From: Cinnamomum chago
Taxonomy: Eukaryota > Streptophyta > Magnoliopsida > Laurales > Lauraceae
Length of the DNA stretch: 64,000 nucleotides
Assembly: GCA_038049695.1 (NCBI GenBank)
Contig: CP142451.1
Span: 46,635,001 to 46,699,000 of the forward strand
Direction: 5' to 3'
Shown piece by piece: positions 1 through 12,393 of this stretch; within the stretch, counting starts at the first letter, position 1, and each line of letters opens with the position of its first letter. A program made the translations under genes and the position numbers. Below the pieces are notes generated by a model. The model had not been told where the DNA came from. It did no database searches and was given only the letters and a program-made list of their open reading frames with translations.

Positions 1-3000
1 ATACGGAAAGGAAGAAGATAACCAAGTTCTTGGAAGGGTTGAATCCGATTATCATGAGAGATGTCATAGGAGTAGTTCCTCCAGCTACATATGATGAGGC
101 AGTCAAGCGGGCATATACATTTGAAGATATTAACAACATGATTGTTCAGGACAGGAAGCAGCAATATCAACAACAGAATCAGAGGCAACAGCAGGGCAAG
201 AAGCCAAGGCAAGAGCAAGGCCATGTGAGGCAGGGTTGTGGCCATTGTGGCAAGAATCATGAGACACATGAATGTCGTAAGGCCATGGGTGCCTGTTTCA
301 AGTGTGGGGCCATGAACCATGCAATCAAGGATTGCCCACTACTTCAGAATCAGGGGAACATGAACCAGCAGCAGAGACAAGTAGCTCCTCAGAATCAAGC
401 ACCAGTTTAGAATCAGATGAGACCACCTCAGTAACAGTAACAGGCTAGGCCACCAGCGCAGAACCAGAATGCTCGTCCTCCACAGCAGAACAGACAAGGC
501 CAGGGAAGGCAGAACCAAATACCGAACATACTAAAGATGCATGGACGCTTGTATTATCTCAACCGTGCAGATGCTGAAGCTGCAGGAGACGTGGTAGAAG
601 GTAAACTTCTTGTTTGTGGGGTAGAAGCCCAGATTTTATTTGATCCCAGATCCACACATTCTTTTTCATCTCCTAGTTTTGCTAAGTTGATTGATGCACC
701 ATGTAGTGAGTTGGATTATATTTTAGTGGTTACCACTCCAGTAGGGAAACAAGTTATGTGTAGAAACCATTACCCTAGTTGTATAGTTTTGTTAGGAGAT
801 GTTAATCTACCGGCCAACCTCATAGTTTTGGACATGCATGATTTTGATGTCATATTAGGCATGGATTGGTTAGAAGCATATCATGCCACTATGGATTGTT
901 TTAGTAAGACCATCACATTCAGATTCCAAGGACCACAGGCAGAGTTGATATTTCAGGGGAACAGGAGAAAATCTCAGGCAGGGTTTATTTCAGTTTTGAA
1001 GGCAAGAAGATCAATGCAGAGTGGATGTCAGGCATTTATTGCGTTTATCACGGAGGATAAACAGTCCCAAGGGGTGGAGGATATCCCCCATTGTGTGTGA
1101 ATTTCCGGACGTTTTTCCAGAAGAAATCTCGGGTTTACCACCAATTAGAGAAGTTGAGTTTACAATTGAGCTCCTTCTAGGGACGACTCCAATCTCTATT
1201 GCACCATACAGGATGGCTCCAGCAGAAATGGGTGAGCTAAAGCTCCAATTGCAGGATTTGTTGAGCAAAGGCTTTATTAGGCCAAGTGTTTCACCGTGGG
1301 GAGCACCGGTGTTGTTTGTGAAGAAGAAGGATGGAAGCTTGAGAATGTGCATTGACTACAGGAAGTTGAACCATGTGACCGTGAAGAACAAGTACCCTTT
1401 GCCAAGGATAGATGAATTGTTTGACCAATTGCAAGGAGCAGCCTATTTTTCCAAGATAGACTTGAGGTCAGGGTACCATCAGTTGAGAGTTAGAGACTCA
1501 GATGTTCAGAAGACAACCTTTAGAACAAGATATGGGCACTATGAATTCTTAGTGATGCCCTTTGGTTTGACAAATGCACCCGCAGTCTTTATGGCTCTGA
1601 TGAACAAGGTCTTTGCGCCTCATTTGGATCACTCTACGGTAGTGTTTATTGATGATGTCTTTGTGTATTCCAAGAGTAAGAAGGAGCATGAAGAACATTT
1701 GAGGACAGCGTTGCAGCTCTTGAGGGACAACCAGTTATATGCGAAACTCAGTAAGTGCGAATTCTGGTTAGAGCAAGTTGCTTTTCTAGGCCACATCATC
1801 TCTAGAGAAGGTTTAGCAGTTGACCCAGCCAAGATAGAGGCAGTTGTTAGCTGGGCAAGGCCAAGCAGTGTGATAGAGATTAGAAGCTTTTTGGGGTTAG
1901 CAGGCTACTACAGAAGATTTGTCCAAGGTTTTTCGTCTATTGCAGCCCCGTTGACAAAATTGACTAGGAAGAATGTCCCATTTGTTTGGACCGATCAGTG
2001 TGAAACCAGTTTCCAAGAGTTGAAAGGAAGGTTAACCACAGCTCCAATCCTTACATTACCCTCGAGCAACAACGGATTTATTGTTTATACAGATGCTTCG
2101 AATGTGGGACTGGGTTGTGTATTGATGCAAGAGGGCAAGGTAATTGCTTATGGCTCGAGACAGTTGAAGGACCATGAGAAGAACTATGCGACTCACGACT
2201 TGGAGTTGGCAGCAGTTGTTTTCGCATTGAAGATGTGGAGACACTATCTCTATGGAGAAAAGTTTGAAGTCCATTTAGATCACAGAAGTCTAAAGTATTT
2301 GTTCTCGCAAAAGGATTTGAACATGAGGCAGAGGAGGTGGATGGAGTATATCAAAGATTATGACTTTCCAATCAAGTACCATCCAGGCAAGGTGAATGTT
2401 GTAGCTAATGCATTGAGTAGGAAATCAGTGGCTATGGCCAATTTGAGAGGAATGGGTGTCTTACAGCAGTTTGAAGAGTTGGGTGTAGAAGTGCAGACCC
2501 TGAGATTGGGTGCGATGTTAGCGAATATGACAGTTTCAGAACCTACCTTCATTCAAAAGATTAAGGAAAATCAATTACAAGACCCAGACTTGGCCAAGGT
2601 AGTAGAAGTTATTGCAGAACGTCCCGATTTCAAGATGGTGAATGGAATAGTGTATTTCCGTGACCGGTTGTGTGTGCCAAATGTGGATGATTTGAAGAAT
2701 GAGATAATGAACGAAGCTCACAGCACGAGATATTCTATGCATCCGGGTAGCACGAAGATGTACCACAATTTGAAGAATAGATTTTGGTGGAACAACATGA
2801 AGAGAGAGATAGCAGCTTTTGTGTCTCGTTGTCTAACTTGTCAGTTGATCAAGGCAGAGCATCAGAAGCCTCCAGGCTTGTTACAGCCTTTGGAAATTCC
2901 GGAGTGGAAATGGGAGCACATCACCATGGATTTCGTCTCCGGTTTGCCGAATACTAAGAAGGGGAATAATGCAATTTGGATCATTGTAGATCGTCTGACA

Positions 3001-4026
3001 AAGTCTGCTCACTTCATTCCGATGAAGACAGGGAACATGATGCATATGGCGCCATTGGCGAAGTTATTTGTTGATGAGATTGTTAGTAAACATGGTCAAC
3101 CCGTCTCCATTACTTCAGACAGGGACAGTAGATTTGTTTCAAAGTTTTGGAAGACTCTTCATGAGTCGATGGGTACCAAGCTTCAGTTCAGCACAGCTTA
3201 TCATCCTCAGACAGATGGCCAGTCAGAAAGGACGATACAGACTCTCGAAGACATGTTGCGTGCTTGTGTATTGGATTTTAAGATTCAGTGGGATGAGTGC
3301 TTACCGCTTTGTGAATTTGCATATAACAATAGTTACCACTCTAGCATCGGTATGGCACCTTTCGAGGCACTCTATGGTAGGAGATGCAGAACTCCGGTTT
3401 GCTGGGAAGAAGTCGGTGAACGTAGTTTTCATGGACCGACGATAGTTGGAGTGACAAGTGACAAGGTCAAGCTGATTCAAGAGCGTTTGAAGATCGCCCG
3501 GAGTAGGCAGAAGAGTTATGCAGATACTCGCCGAAGAGAATTGTAGTTTCAAGTGGGTGACAAGGTGTTTTTGAAAGTCTCACCAACTAGAGGGACTTTG
3601 AGATTTGGACAGAAGGGAAAATTAAATTGTCTAGAAGGTTTATTGGTCCGTATGAGATTTTGAGCAAGATTGGAGATGTAGCCTATAGACTTGCGTTACC
3701 GCCGGAATTCTCCGGGGTACATAATGTTTTCCATGTTTCTATGCTCAAGAAGTATGTCTCTAGTCCTGTGCACATTCTACAGCATGAACCTTTAGAGATT
3801 CAGGAAGATGCCTCGTATGTGGAAAGACCGATCAAGATCATTGACACCAAGGAGCAAGAATTGAGAAACCGGACTATTCATTGGGTCAAGGTACTTTGGG
3901 AAAATCACGAGCCAGAGGAAGCCACCTGGGAATTGAGAGAGCAAGTGCAAAGAAAGTATCAACAGCTTTTACGAGAGGTAATTGTTTGATTTATTTGGTG
4001 GACCAAATATCCTAAGGGGTGGAGGA
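1..4026 (+). mobile_element. Ty3/gypsy chromovirus internal region, 3' part (fossil)
   Basis: The window opens inside the gag region. Two CCHC zinc knuckles lie at about 235-335, after a Gln-rich stretch. The protease region follows at about 560-900, reverse transcriptase at about 1,230-1,830 ([10 protein letters not shown] is typical), RNase H at about 2,060-2,420 and integrase at about 2,650-3,450 (zinc-binding HHCC, then the core). The tail at about 3,620-3,980 has FHVSMLKKY and a chromodomain-like VKVLWENHEPEEATWE, which marks a chromovirus, probably of the Tekay/Del clade given the long LTR. A purine-rich tract (AAGGGGTGGAGGA) ends at 4,026, right before the LTR. The element is broken, with about three or four breaks in the visible part, and its 5' end lies outside the window. 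Confidence 0.95.
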
Positions 4027-6621
4027 TGTTAGACCCCGACCCAGACCTTTACGATTAGTGTGCGATTAGTATGTGTTTAGTCCTAAGTGGGTTTAGTTTT
4101 TGTTTGGTTAGAAGTAATTAGTTTTAGTCTTGGACATAGCTTTGGGAATGTTGAGGACGTTTAGTATCAGTCAGACACACTCAGGAAGGCCTGAGTGCAC
4201 GTGTGAGCTTGGGAAGATCGTATCGATTTCAGTGTGATTGTGATTTTGATTTCATTTGAATGAGGTTCCGACATGTTGCAACTTTAGTTTTAAGCATATT
4301 CATATTTGAAGCCCAAAAGCCCATGTTTTGGCCCAAAGAGGGTAAAATTGTCTTTTATGTACAAATCTGGACATAATTTTCGAGATCTCAAAACCATGTC
4401 AAAAATATACTTTTTCGAAACTAGATTTTTTGACGATCGTTTTATCCTTCTTCGTCGAAGTCATCCGAGGTCCCCAAGACCATGTTTTCGTAGTTTCAAG
4501 TTCAACTAGTTGGGGCCCATTTTCCTCACTTAAGCCCATCTCCCTCTCTTTTCATTCACTTTACCAATTCCTGCAACTTTCTTGACCTAGGGCAAGGAAA
4601 GCTCTTCTTCTCTTCAATCTTCTCCATCTTGCATGCTTTGGCCAGAGAGCTCCAAATAGAATTCCAAGCTTATCATCTTCTTCATCTCCTTGCAAGCTCT
4701 CTATTGGTATAAGCTTATTGGAGTTTCTTGTGGAACAAGCTCTACATTTTCTTCCTCCACTCTTGGTTGACTTCTCTAGGTAAGAGCTTCCACTCATATC
4801 CTTCATGGAGTTATTTGGTTCCTCAAGATCATGTTTTTCATGTTTTCAAACCATTTTGTTCAAATGGGTTCCTTGGTTCCATTTTTGAGTAAGTTGTGTG
4901 GTTTTCTCTTGGGTTTTCTTGTAGTGTTGGCTTAGCTTGAGAGAAGTGCTTGAGAAGGATTGTTTAGCATTTGGGCAAGGCAAGTAATCTCTATAGGACC
5001 ATTGTGCATGTGTATTTTAAGCTACATTGTTGTTTTGGAAATTTTACATACAAATATGTTTACAAGCTTCATGATTATGTTTCTTCGGATCGAATGTTTA
5101 AGATTGAGAAAAATGTGTGTTTCACCCTTGGAGAGCAGGTAGGCTCAAGGGAATGCAGGTGGAATGAGAATAAGAAGAAGGGTAGAAGAAGATGTGAAAA
5201 ACTTGCACTGAACCGCGCGTCCCGTGCATTGGCGGTCAGCTCGCGGCTAGCCGCCAGTCTCCACTTCGGCTAACCGCAGGCTAACCGAACTCGGCGGTTG
5301 CTTTTCCAGTAGCTGGCTTTTGCATCAGGGTTCGGCGGTCAGCCCTGCGGTCAGCTCGCGGTTAACCGCCAGCTTCCCTTGCGGCTAACCGTGAGCCAAC
5401 CGCGGGCATTTCGTTTCCTTTTCCAGAGAGCTGTTTCAGACCTGGGTTTCCAGCGTTCACCCTGTCGGTCAGCTTGCGGCTAGCCGCCAGTTCCCATTTC
5501 GGCTAGCCAACAGCTGACCGCGAGCTGACCGAAATTGACCCATTTGCTTGTTTTGAAGAGTTTTTGCAAGAATGAAAACTAGAACATGTTTAGGAGCCTT
5601 TAGCCTGATATTATGCACTCGAAACTCGAGATGTCCTTGAACTTCAGAGGCACCAATTTTGTTTTAATGCCAACATCTGGGCTTCGGCTGCATAACGATC
5701 AACCAAGGGTCCTTGCATGAACTTGATAGGCTTTGTATTCGTGCTTTGGTTTCGATATAATGAAGATCCTCGTGTACTCGTTTTGAAGTTAAATACAAGC
5801 TAGTTTTGAAGATGTGTTTCAAGAAAAAGGGGATCACTTCCTAAGCGTGTTATGCATATTATATATGCCCTTGCTAGTCGTGTTCATCGCGTTTTGATAA
5901 GTGATTTCCCCCTTTTTATCTCGACGTGTTTAGACCGTGTTTCGCGTGTTTTGTGCATTCGTGAATTAAGTAAACACCACTGAGCTTAGACTGCCCTTTC
6001 AGTCTGATCCACTGTCTCGGGGTCTTTAAACATGTGGACTGTCTGCAGACTGGTCGTGTTTTTATTACACATCGTGCGTGTTCGGTTCCGCGGTCGGAAT
6101 TCCCGTCTTTGTGGGAAATCGTGTCGTGCTTATATTATGTATATCGTGCTTGTCGTGCGTGCTTGCTCTTTTCATTATATAAATGATAGAGAAAGGATGG
6201 GCTCTTCGTGGATTGTAACTATTCATGATATATTATGTATTCATGCTAGTTTCTTTCGGTATCTCAGCTTTGTTCGCATTCATGAAAATGTACCTCAATT
6301 TTGATAGTATTTCATATCAAGGATTTGCTTATATGTTTTCTCTAAAAGTTATTGTTCATGTTCATGCCTAAATTGATTACCTGCCAAACCGTCGTGTTTG
6401 ACCCTTGTTTGTTGGTGCCCAGGTGCAGGAGACGTTACCTTTGAGGAGGAGCGTCAGGAGGAGGCTTGTGAGCCAACCCCTGTGAGAGAGTGGCAGCCTG
6501 ACGATGTCATCTAGACGTCGGGCGGGTTCTCGAGTTTCGTCACCTTTTGTCTTGGGGTTTCTTTTGCTATATTTTGAGAATTGTATTGGCCTCTGTTGGC
6601 CTCTTATGTACAATAATGACA
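4027..6621 (+). repeat. Chromovirus 3' LTR (2,595 bp)
   Basis: The LTR starts with TGTTAGACCCCGACCC directly after the polypurine tract of the upstream chromovirus and ends with ATGACA. An inverted copy of equal length follows at 6,706-9,305, and the two agree end to end, which fixes both limits. The middle (about 5,215-5,535) holds a GC-rich array of short palindromic words. The last 80 bp carry GGCCTCTGTTGGCCTC, mirrored in the other copy. No 5-bp target duplication can be tested because the 5' end of the element is outside the window. Confidence 0.9.
5215..5535. repeat. GC-rich array of palindromic words inside the LTR
   Basis: About 320 bp is built from variants of GGCTAGCCGCC, GCGGTTAACCGC and GCGGTCAGCTCGCGGC, separated by spacers such as TTTTCCAGTAGCTGGCTTTTGCA and TTTCCAGAGAGCTGTTTCAGACC. 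It is much richer in GC than the AT-rich LTR around it. A mirrored copy lies at about 7,795-8,115. Words such as GGCTAGCC and GGTTAACC are self-complementary, so the transcript could form a chain of hairpins. No coding potential is apparent. Confidence 0.8.
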
Positions 6622-6705
6622 AGACATCGTATCAAAGAAAGAAGCTAACATGGCATTCCCATTAATATTCAAGTTATAGGACTAACACTAAAACAAGATA
6701 AGTTT
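6622..6705. other. 84-bp spacer between tail-to-tail LTRs
   Basis: This short unique sequence lies between the 3' ends of the two inverted LTR copies. It shows no primer-binding site, no polypurine tract and no resemblance to either LTR. It is the loop of the 5.3-kb palindrome. Confidence 0.7.
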
Positions 6706-9305
6706 TGTTACAATTCCATAAGAGGCCAACAGAGGCCAATACAATTCTCAAAATATAACAAAAGAAACCCCAAGACAAAAGGTGACGAAACTCGAGAACC
6801 CGCCTGACGTCTAGATGACATCGTTGGGCTGCCACTCTCTCACAGGGGTTGGCTCACAAGCCTCCTCCTGACGCTCCTCCTCAAAGGTAGCGTCTCCTGC
6901 ACCTGGGCACCAACAAACAAGGGTCAAACACGACGGTTTGGCAGGTAATCAATTTAGGCATGAACATGAACAATAACTTTTAGAGAAAACATATAAGCAA
7001 ATCCTTGATATGAAATACTATCAAAACTGAGGTACATTTTCAAGAATGCGAACAAAGCTGAGATACCGAAACAAACTAGCATGAATACATAATATATCAT
7101 GAATAGTTACAATCCACGAAGAGCCCATCCTTTCTCTATCATTTATATAATGAAAAGAGCAAGTACGCACGACAAGCACGATATACATAATATAAGCACG
7201 GCACGATTTCCCACAAAGACGGGAATTCCGGCCGCGGAACCGGACACGCACGATGTGTAATAGATACACGACCAATCTGCAGACAGTAAACATGTTTAAA
7301 GACGCCCAGACAGTGGATCAGACTGAAAGGGCAGTGTAAGCTCAGTGGTGTTTACTTAATTCACGAATGCACAAAACACGCGAAACACGGTCTAAACACG
7401 TCGAGATAAAAAGGGGGAAATCACTTATCAAAACGCGATGAACACGACTAGCAAGGGCATATATAATATGCATAACACGCTTAGGAAGTGATCCCCTTTT
7501 TCTTGAAACACATCTTCAAAACTAGCTTGTATTTAACTTCAAAACGAGTACACGAGGATCTTCATTATATCGAAACCAAAGCACGAATACAAAGCCTATC
7601 AAGTTCATGCAAGGACCCTTGGTTGATCGTTATGCAGCCGAAGCCCAGATCTTGGAATTAAAACAGAATTGGTGCCCCCGAAGTTCAAGGACATCTCGAG
7701 TTTCGAGTGCATAATATCAGAATAAATGCTCCTAAACATGTTCTAGTTTTCATTCTTGCAAAAACTCTTCAAAAAAAGCAAATGGGTCAATTTCGGTCAG
7801 CTCGCGGTCAGCTGCCGGCTAGCCGAAATGGGAACTGGCGGCTAGCCGCAAGCTGACCGACAGGGTGACCGCTGGAAACCCAGGTCTGAAACAGCTCTCT
7901 GGAAAAGGAACCGAAATGCCCGCGGTTGGCTCACGGTTAGCCGCAAGGGAAGCTGGCGGTTAACCGCGAGCTGACCGCAGGGCTGACCGCCGAACCCTGA
8001 TGCAAAAGCCAGCTACTGGAAAAGCAACCGCCGAGTTCGGCTAGCCTGCGGTTAGCCGAAGTGGAGACTGGCGGCTAGCCGCAAGCTGACCGCCAATGCA
8101 CGGGACACGCGGTTCAGTGCAGGTTTTTCACATCTTTCTTCTATCCTTCTTCTTATTCTCATTCCACCTGCATTCCCTTGAGCCTACATGCTCTCCAAGG
8201 GTAAAACACACATATTTTTCCCAATCTTGCTCATTCAATCCGAAGAAAACAAGACCATGAAATTTGTAAACATATTCATATGCAAAATTTCCAAAACAAC
8301 AATGTAGCTTAAAATACACATGCACAATGGTCCTATAGAGATTACTTGCCTTGCCCAAATGCTAATAATCCTCTCCAAGAACTTCACTCAAGAGCTAAGC
8401 CAACACTACAAGAAAACCCAAGAGAAAACCACACAACTTACTCAAAAATGGAACCAAGGAACCCATTTGAACAAAATGGTTTGAAAACATGAAAAACATG
8501 ATCTTGAGGAACCAAAATAACTCCATGAAGGATATGAGTGGAAGCTCTTACCTAGAGAAGGTCAACCAAGAGAGGAGGAAGAAAATGTAGAGCTTGTTCC
8601 ACAAGAAACTCCAATAAGCTTATACCAATAGAGAGCTTGCAAGGAGATGAAGAAGATGGTAAGCTTGGAATTCTATTTGGAGCTCTCTAGCCAAAGCATG
8701 CAAGATGAAGAAGATTGAAGAGAAGAAGAGCTTTCCTTGCCCTAGGTCAAGAAAGTTGCAGGAATTGGTAAAGTGAATGAAAAGAGAGGGAGATGGGGCT
8801 TAAGTGAGGAAAATGGGCCCCAACTAGTTGAACTTGAAACTACGAAAACATGGTCTTGGGGACCTCGGATGACTTCGACGAAGAAGGATAAAACGATCGT
8901 CGAAAAATCTAGTTTCTAAAAAGTATATTTTTGACATGGTTTTGAGATCTCGAAAATTGTGTCCAGATTTGTACATAAAAGACAATTTTACCCTCTTTGG
9001 GCCAAAACATGGGCTTTTGGGCTTCAAATATGAATATGCTTAAAACTAAAGTTGCAACACGTCGGAACCTCATTCAAATGAAATAAAAATCACAATCACA
9101 CGGAAATCGATACGATCTTCCCAAGCTCACACGTGCACTCAGGCCTTCTTGAGTGTGTCTAATTAATACTGAACGTTTTCAAAATTCCCAAAGCTATGTC
9201 CAAGACTAAACTAATTACTTCTAACCCAACAACAACTAAACTCATTTAGGACTAAACACATACTAATCTCACACAAATCGTAAAGGTTTGGGTCGGGGTC
9301 TAACA
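6706..9305 (-). repeat. Inverted copy of the chromovirus LTR (2,600 bp)
   Basis: This is the reverse complement of the LTR at 4,027-6,621, running from TGTTACAATTCC to GGGTCGGGGTCTAACA. Stretches compared by eye agree at about 96%. No polypurine tract or internal domain follows at 9,306, and the flanking 5-mers (AGTTT and TACAG) do not match, so it is not a clean solo LTR. Inversion or recombination after insertion is the likeliest origin. Divergence of a few percent suggests an age on the order of one to two million years under usual plant rates (inference). Confidence 0.88.
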
Positions 9306-9470
9306 TACAGCTTGTTGGGTCACAAGGTCAAAATCCAAAAAATCAAACCCCGACCCCCTAACCTGCCACATACAGCTTGTTAGGTCACAAGGTCAAAAAC
9401 AAAAAATCCTTCTTGATCGCTTGATGCGCCACATAAAGCCCTTAGGTTCACAAGGTCAAAGGGAAAATAA
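9306..9470. repeat. Three tandem units of about 64 bp
   Basis: Units begin at 9,306, 9,371 and 9,434, each opening with a variant of TACAGCTTGTTGGGTCACAAGGTCAAA and ending in GCCACA. The third unit is more diverged. The array starts at the very base after the LTR. Confidence 0.75.
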
Positions 9471-9846
9471 AAAATTTAAAACCCAAATCCAACTCCCTCA
9501 TGTCATTTTCAAAACTTTGCCTTGAGATAGTACGTGATCCCTCACACTACCATAAAATCCCCTCGGAAACTCAAAAGGCTATTAAAAAGAAATGCTCAAA
9601 GACTCTTGGTCAAGTCGAAAGCTCTCCTTCAAGTTTCTCTTCGAGGCACATCGACTCCAAAAGCTACTCGTCGCTGTACCTCGAGGAGGCATTTGTTGAC
9701 ACCAAAAATGTCACTTTGCCTCTTCAAAATCAAGAAGCCGCATGAAGCCATATCCTACTACAAACGGGCAATGCTACTTCAAGCATAAGATCTTGTCAGA
9801 ATCACTTGAAAACTGCAAGATCCTCCAAAACTGCCAAAAGAGGAGT
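9471..9846. other. No recognisable gene; retroelement-like non-coding DNA
   Basis: Short open frames overlap here in several phases, but none resembles a known protein. Composition and position suggest the untranslated or LTR part of an old element. Confidence 0.4.
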
Positions 9847-10483
9847 TCACATGAAGTTTCGGGCCATTTCAACATCATTTGGCCTAACTTCACTCCTCCG
9901 GCAGCCAAACAGGTGCTCCTGGCGGCGTCATCGTCGAAGACAACAAAACTTCGATCTGAGCCTACGGATGGTCTCAAAATACATCGAAAAGGCTCCACGT
10001 CAAATTTCAGGTCATTCCGACAATGTTTGACCCGACTTTGACGCTCCGAAATAAAATCAAGCCCTTCGGTGGTGAGAACTACTGTGACCATTACTCATCA
10101 AAAGGAGCACATGGGCGGCTTCAACATGCTTCAAAAGGGCTGCACATCAAATTTCAGGTCATTCCGACAACGTTTGACCTGACTTTGACGCTCCGAAAGA
10201 AAATTAAGGCTACCGGCGACAGAGCACCCAGGGACCATTACATCTAAATCGGAGCTAATGGATCATCTCAAATGACTCCAATAGGCTCCCTGAAATTTTC
10301 AGGTCAATCGGACATCGGTTGATCGCACATCAAGCGAGCCATCTTCCTCGTGGTGAAATCAAGCCTAGCAGCGACAGGACCCCAAACAGCTTCAAAACTC
10401 AAACAAAAGCCCATGGCTGGTCCTATCTATTGCTCGGGAGGCTCCACGTCAAATTTCAGGTCATTCCGACATCGTTTGACCTA
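9847..10483. repeat. Five diverged tandem units of about 150 bp
   Basis: The core CACGTCAAATTTCAGGTCAT followed by TCCGACATCGTTTGACC recurs in variant form at about 9,847, 9,997, 10,142, 10,288 and 10,446, so the period is 145-158 bp. The stretches between cores are only loosely alike. Arrays of this type occur in LTRs and 5' leaders of large plant gypsy elements (known); which element this came from is not visible. Confidence 0.75.
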
Positions 10484-11400
10484 GTTTCAACTCTTGACAA
10501 AAAATCAGCAACTCTGCGTGGCAAAGTCTTCTGTTTTTCCAAGAAATAGGAAACTTTGTGCTTCGATTTGCACGTTTTCTCATCAGGCTTTCTTCAGGAG
10601 AATTGAGCCAATAAACGAGGAGAAATGTCAAGAAAAATCTAGGAGAAAACGGTGGCGAAAAAGACCAAAGAACGGCCGAGAAACGGCGACCGAAAGGGGA
10701 CCAATCCCCAAGGTCGCCGGCGACCTTGGCCGGCGGCGACCCTAGCCCATGGTCACCGCCGAAGACCATGGGTACATGGTCGCCCGGCGACCATGGAAAT
10801 CCGGGTCACCGGATTTGTCACCGGGTGACCCGTTTTCCATCCCTTTTCGCCTTTCGGAAGTTCCAGCCCCTGTAATTTCCTGAAAATCTGATTTTTGATG
10901 CTCGGAATCGACTTATCTTCGTCTACATCTCGGATCCGCCATCACGAGCATGAAATCGTTATTGATCGCTCCAAGATCGCCAACAAAGCTACTCTGAAGA
11001 AACTCTACTGCAGCGAATACCAAAAGGTGATTGAAGCCCCTTGGGGGGCACCCCCCTCCCCCCCCCCCCCCCAAAGAAAAAGCCTTCTCTTCTCCTATTC
11101 AACATGGCCAAGACACGGCTCTTCAGCCCGTCTGTTCATTTTTTATTGGATATAGGACCTTCCCTTGGTCCTTATTCTCTAAAAAACTGAAGTCCAAGCC
11201 AAGCCAAAGAATCAAAGCATTAAGCGTTCTCATCTGAAGGACGATGGCGAAGTCCATACATGACTTGCGACCGTTGATCTGAACGGGACCCCACAACCTT
11301 CTGAGAAGTCAGATTCCCTTTCTTGCTTTTCCGTTGTATTTTGTATTTCCTTTAAGAGACAAAAAAATCACATTTCTTGTCTTTCTTCATTGATGAGATT
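10484..11400. other. Non-coding stretch with GC-rich dyads and a poly(C) tract
   Basis: At 10,700-10,830 there are nested dyads of the type GGTCGCCGGCGACC and CCGGGTCACCGG / CACCGGGTGACC. A C-homopolymer with a few interruptions lies at 11,048-11,072. No protein similarity was recognised. It probably belongs to the same decayed element as the 150-bp units. Confidence 0.5.
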
Positions 11401-11404
11401 TGTA

Positions 11405-11510
11405 AATTGCCTTTCACGGCACAAATCGCCTCCTACGGAACAAATCACCTCCTACGGCACAAAATCACCTTTCACAGCAAACAAAATGAAGTCGCCTCTC
11501 ACGGCATTTT
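11405..11510. repeat. Five short tandem units (about 20-25 bp)
   Basis: The units are variants of CACGGCACAAATCACCTCCTA: GCCTTTCACGGCACAAAT, CGCCTCCTACGGAACAAAT, CACCTCCTACGGCACAAAAT, CACCTTTCACAGCA and CGCCTCTCACGGCA. A poly(A) run follows at 11,511. The function is unknown. Confidence 0.65.
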
Positions 11511-12388
11511 AAAAAAAAAACTGTCTCTTTCTTAAAATATATGTGCAATGGAAAGTTAGAAAAAGGTTGATTTCCTTTCTACTTGCAAAGGTGGATCTCC
11601 GGATCACCATTTCTAAATTCCAAGTAGAATAGAAAATCTAGCATACCCCTACAAAAAATGTAGATGCCCTTTTTTTTCTCCCCCTTTCTTTCCTTCATTC
11701 GGATCCTCTTGGTGACCCCGGGGACGGATGGGAGAGGAGAGGAAGGGAAAAAAATCGGGTCCATCAGGTAATTTAATTACTAAACTTTCTCCATGGGTTT
11801 TATTCAAACGAAGTGATTCGGGCTCGAATTCTTAATTCCCGATGATTAATAAACCATTAGGAAATTCTTCATACTCAATAGGGCCACAAATTTGCACAAA
11901 TGAGCCTCAATTTGCACGAGAATTAAATCTGGGCCAGAACCCAGGCCCAATCTGGTTTTGTTGTCCATTTTCTCCTTCATTTACACTCCCCAACTATTCA
12001 ACAACATTCTGAATACTCCCAACATCCAACAACATCATCTCAATCACAAAAGAAACCAATCTCATTCTCAGATCATTTACAACAAAAATTAAAAATTCAG
12101 CATGAATGAACTTGCAGGAATTTTAACAAATCAGATTTGCATTCTTATGAGCTATCAAAACCCCTGGTTATCTCAGCTATAAAAGACATAACATTCTGCA
12201 TAAACATTTCACACTTTATTGCATATAAAACTTTATGAGATGAGCAACATATAAACCAAGAAACAAATCAAATGAAATAGAAGTTTCTTCCATATCAAAT
12301 TAGAGGGAAAAACACCCATTTCAAACACATGCATTCCGAACTGAGTTATTCACTTGCCTCAACTGAAATGGATCTCAAAAATAGTCCA
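11511..12388. other. No gene seen; probably part of an inverted gypsy LTR
   Basis: This AT-rich stretch has no protein similarity that I recognise. It is continuous across the nested copia solo LTR with the inverted chromovirus-type LTR that ends at 15,082, so at least its right part is probably LTR sequence. The outer LTR edge could not be placed. Confidence 0.4.
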
Positions 12389-12393
12389 ATAAC

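Noticed and set aside
6701-9310. Reading the inverted LTR at 6,706-9,305 as a normal solo LTR
   Set aside because: The flanking 5-mers AGTTT and TACAG differ, and the palindromic partner at once next to it points to rearrangement instead.
9500-10769. Cluster of short open frames on both strands
   Set aside because: They overlap in several phases across diverged tandem repeats and show no domain or motif; non-coding repeat DNA explains them.
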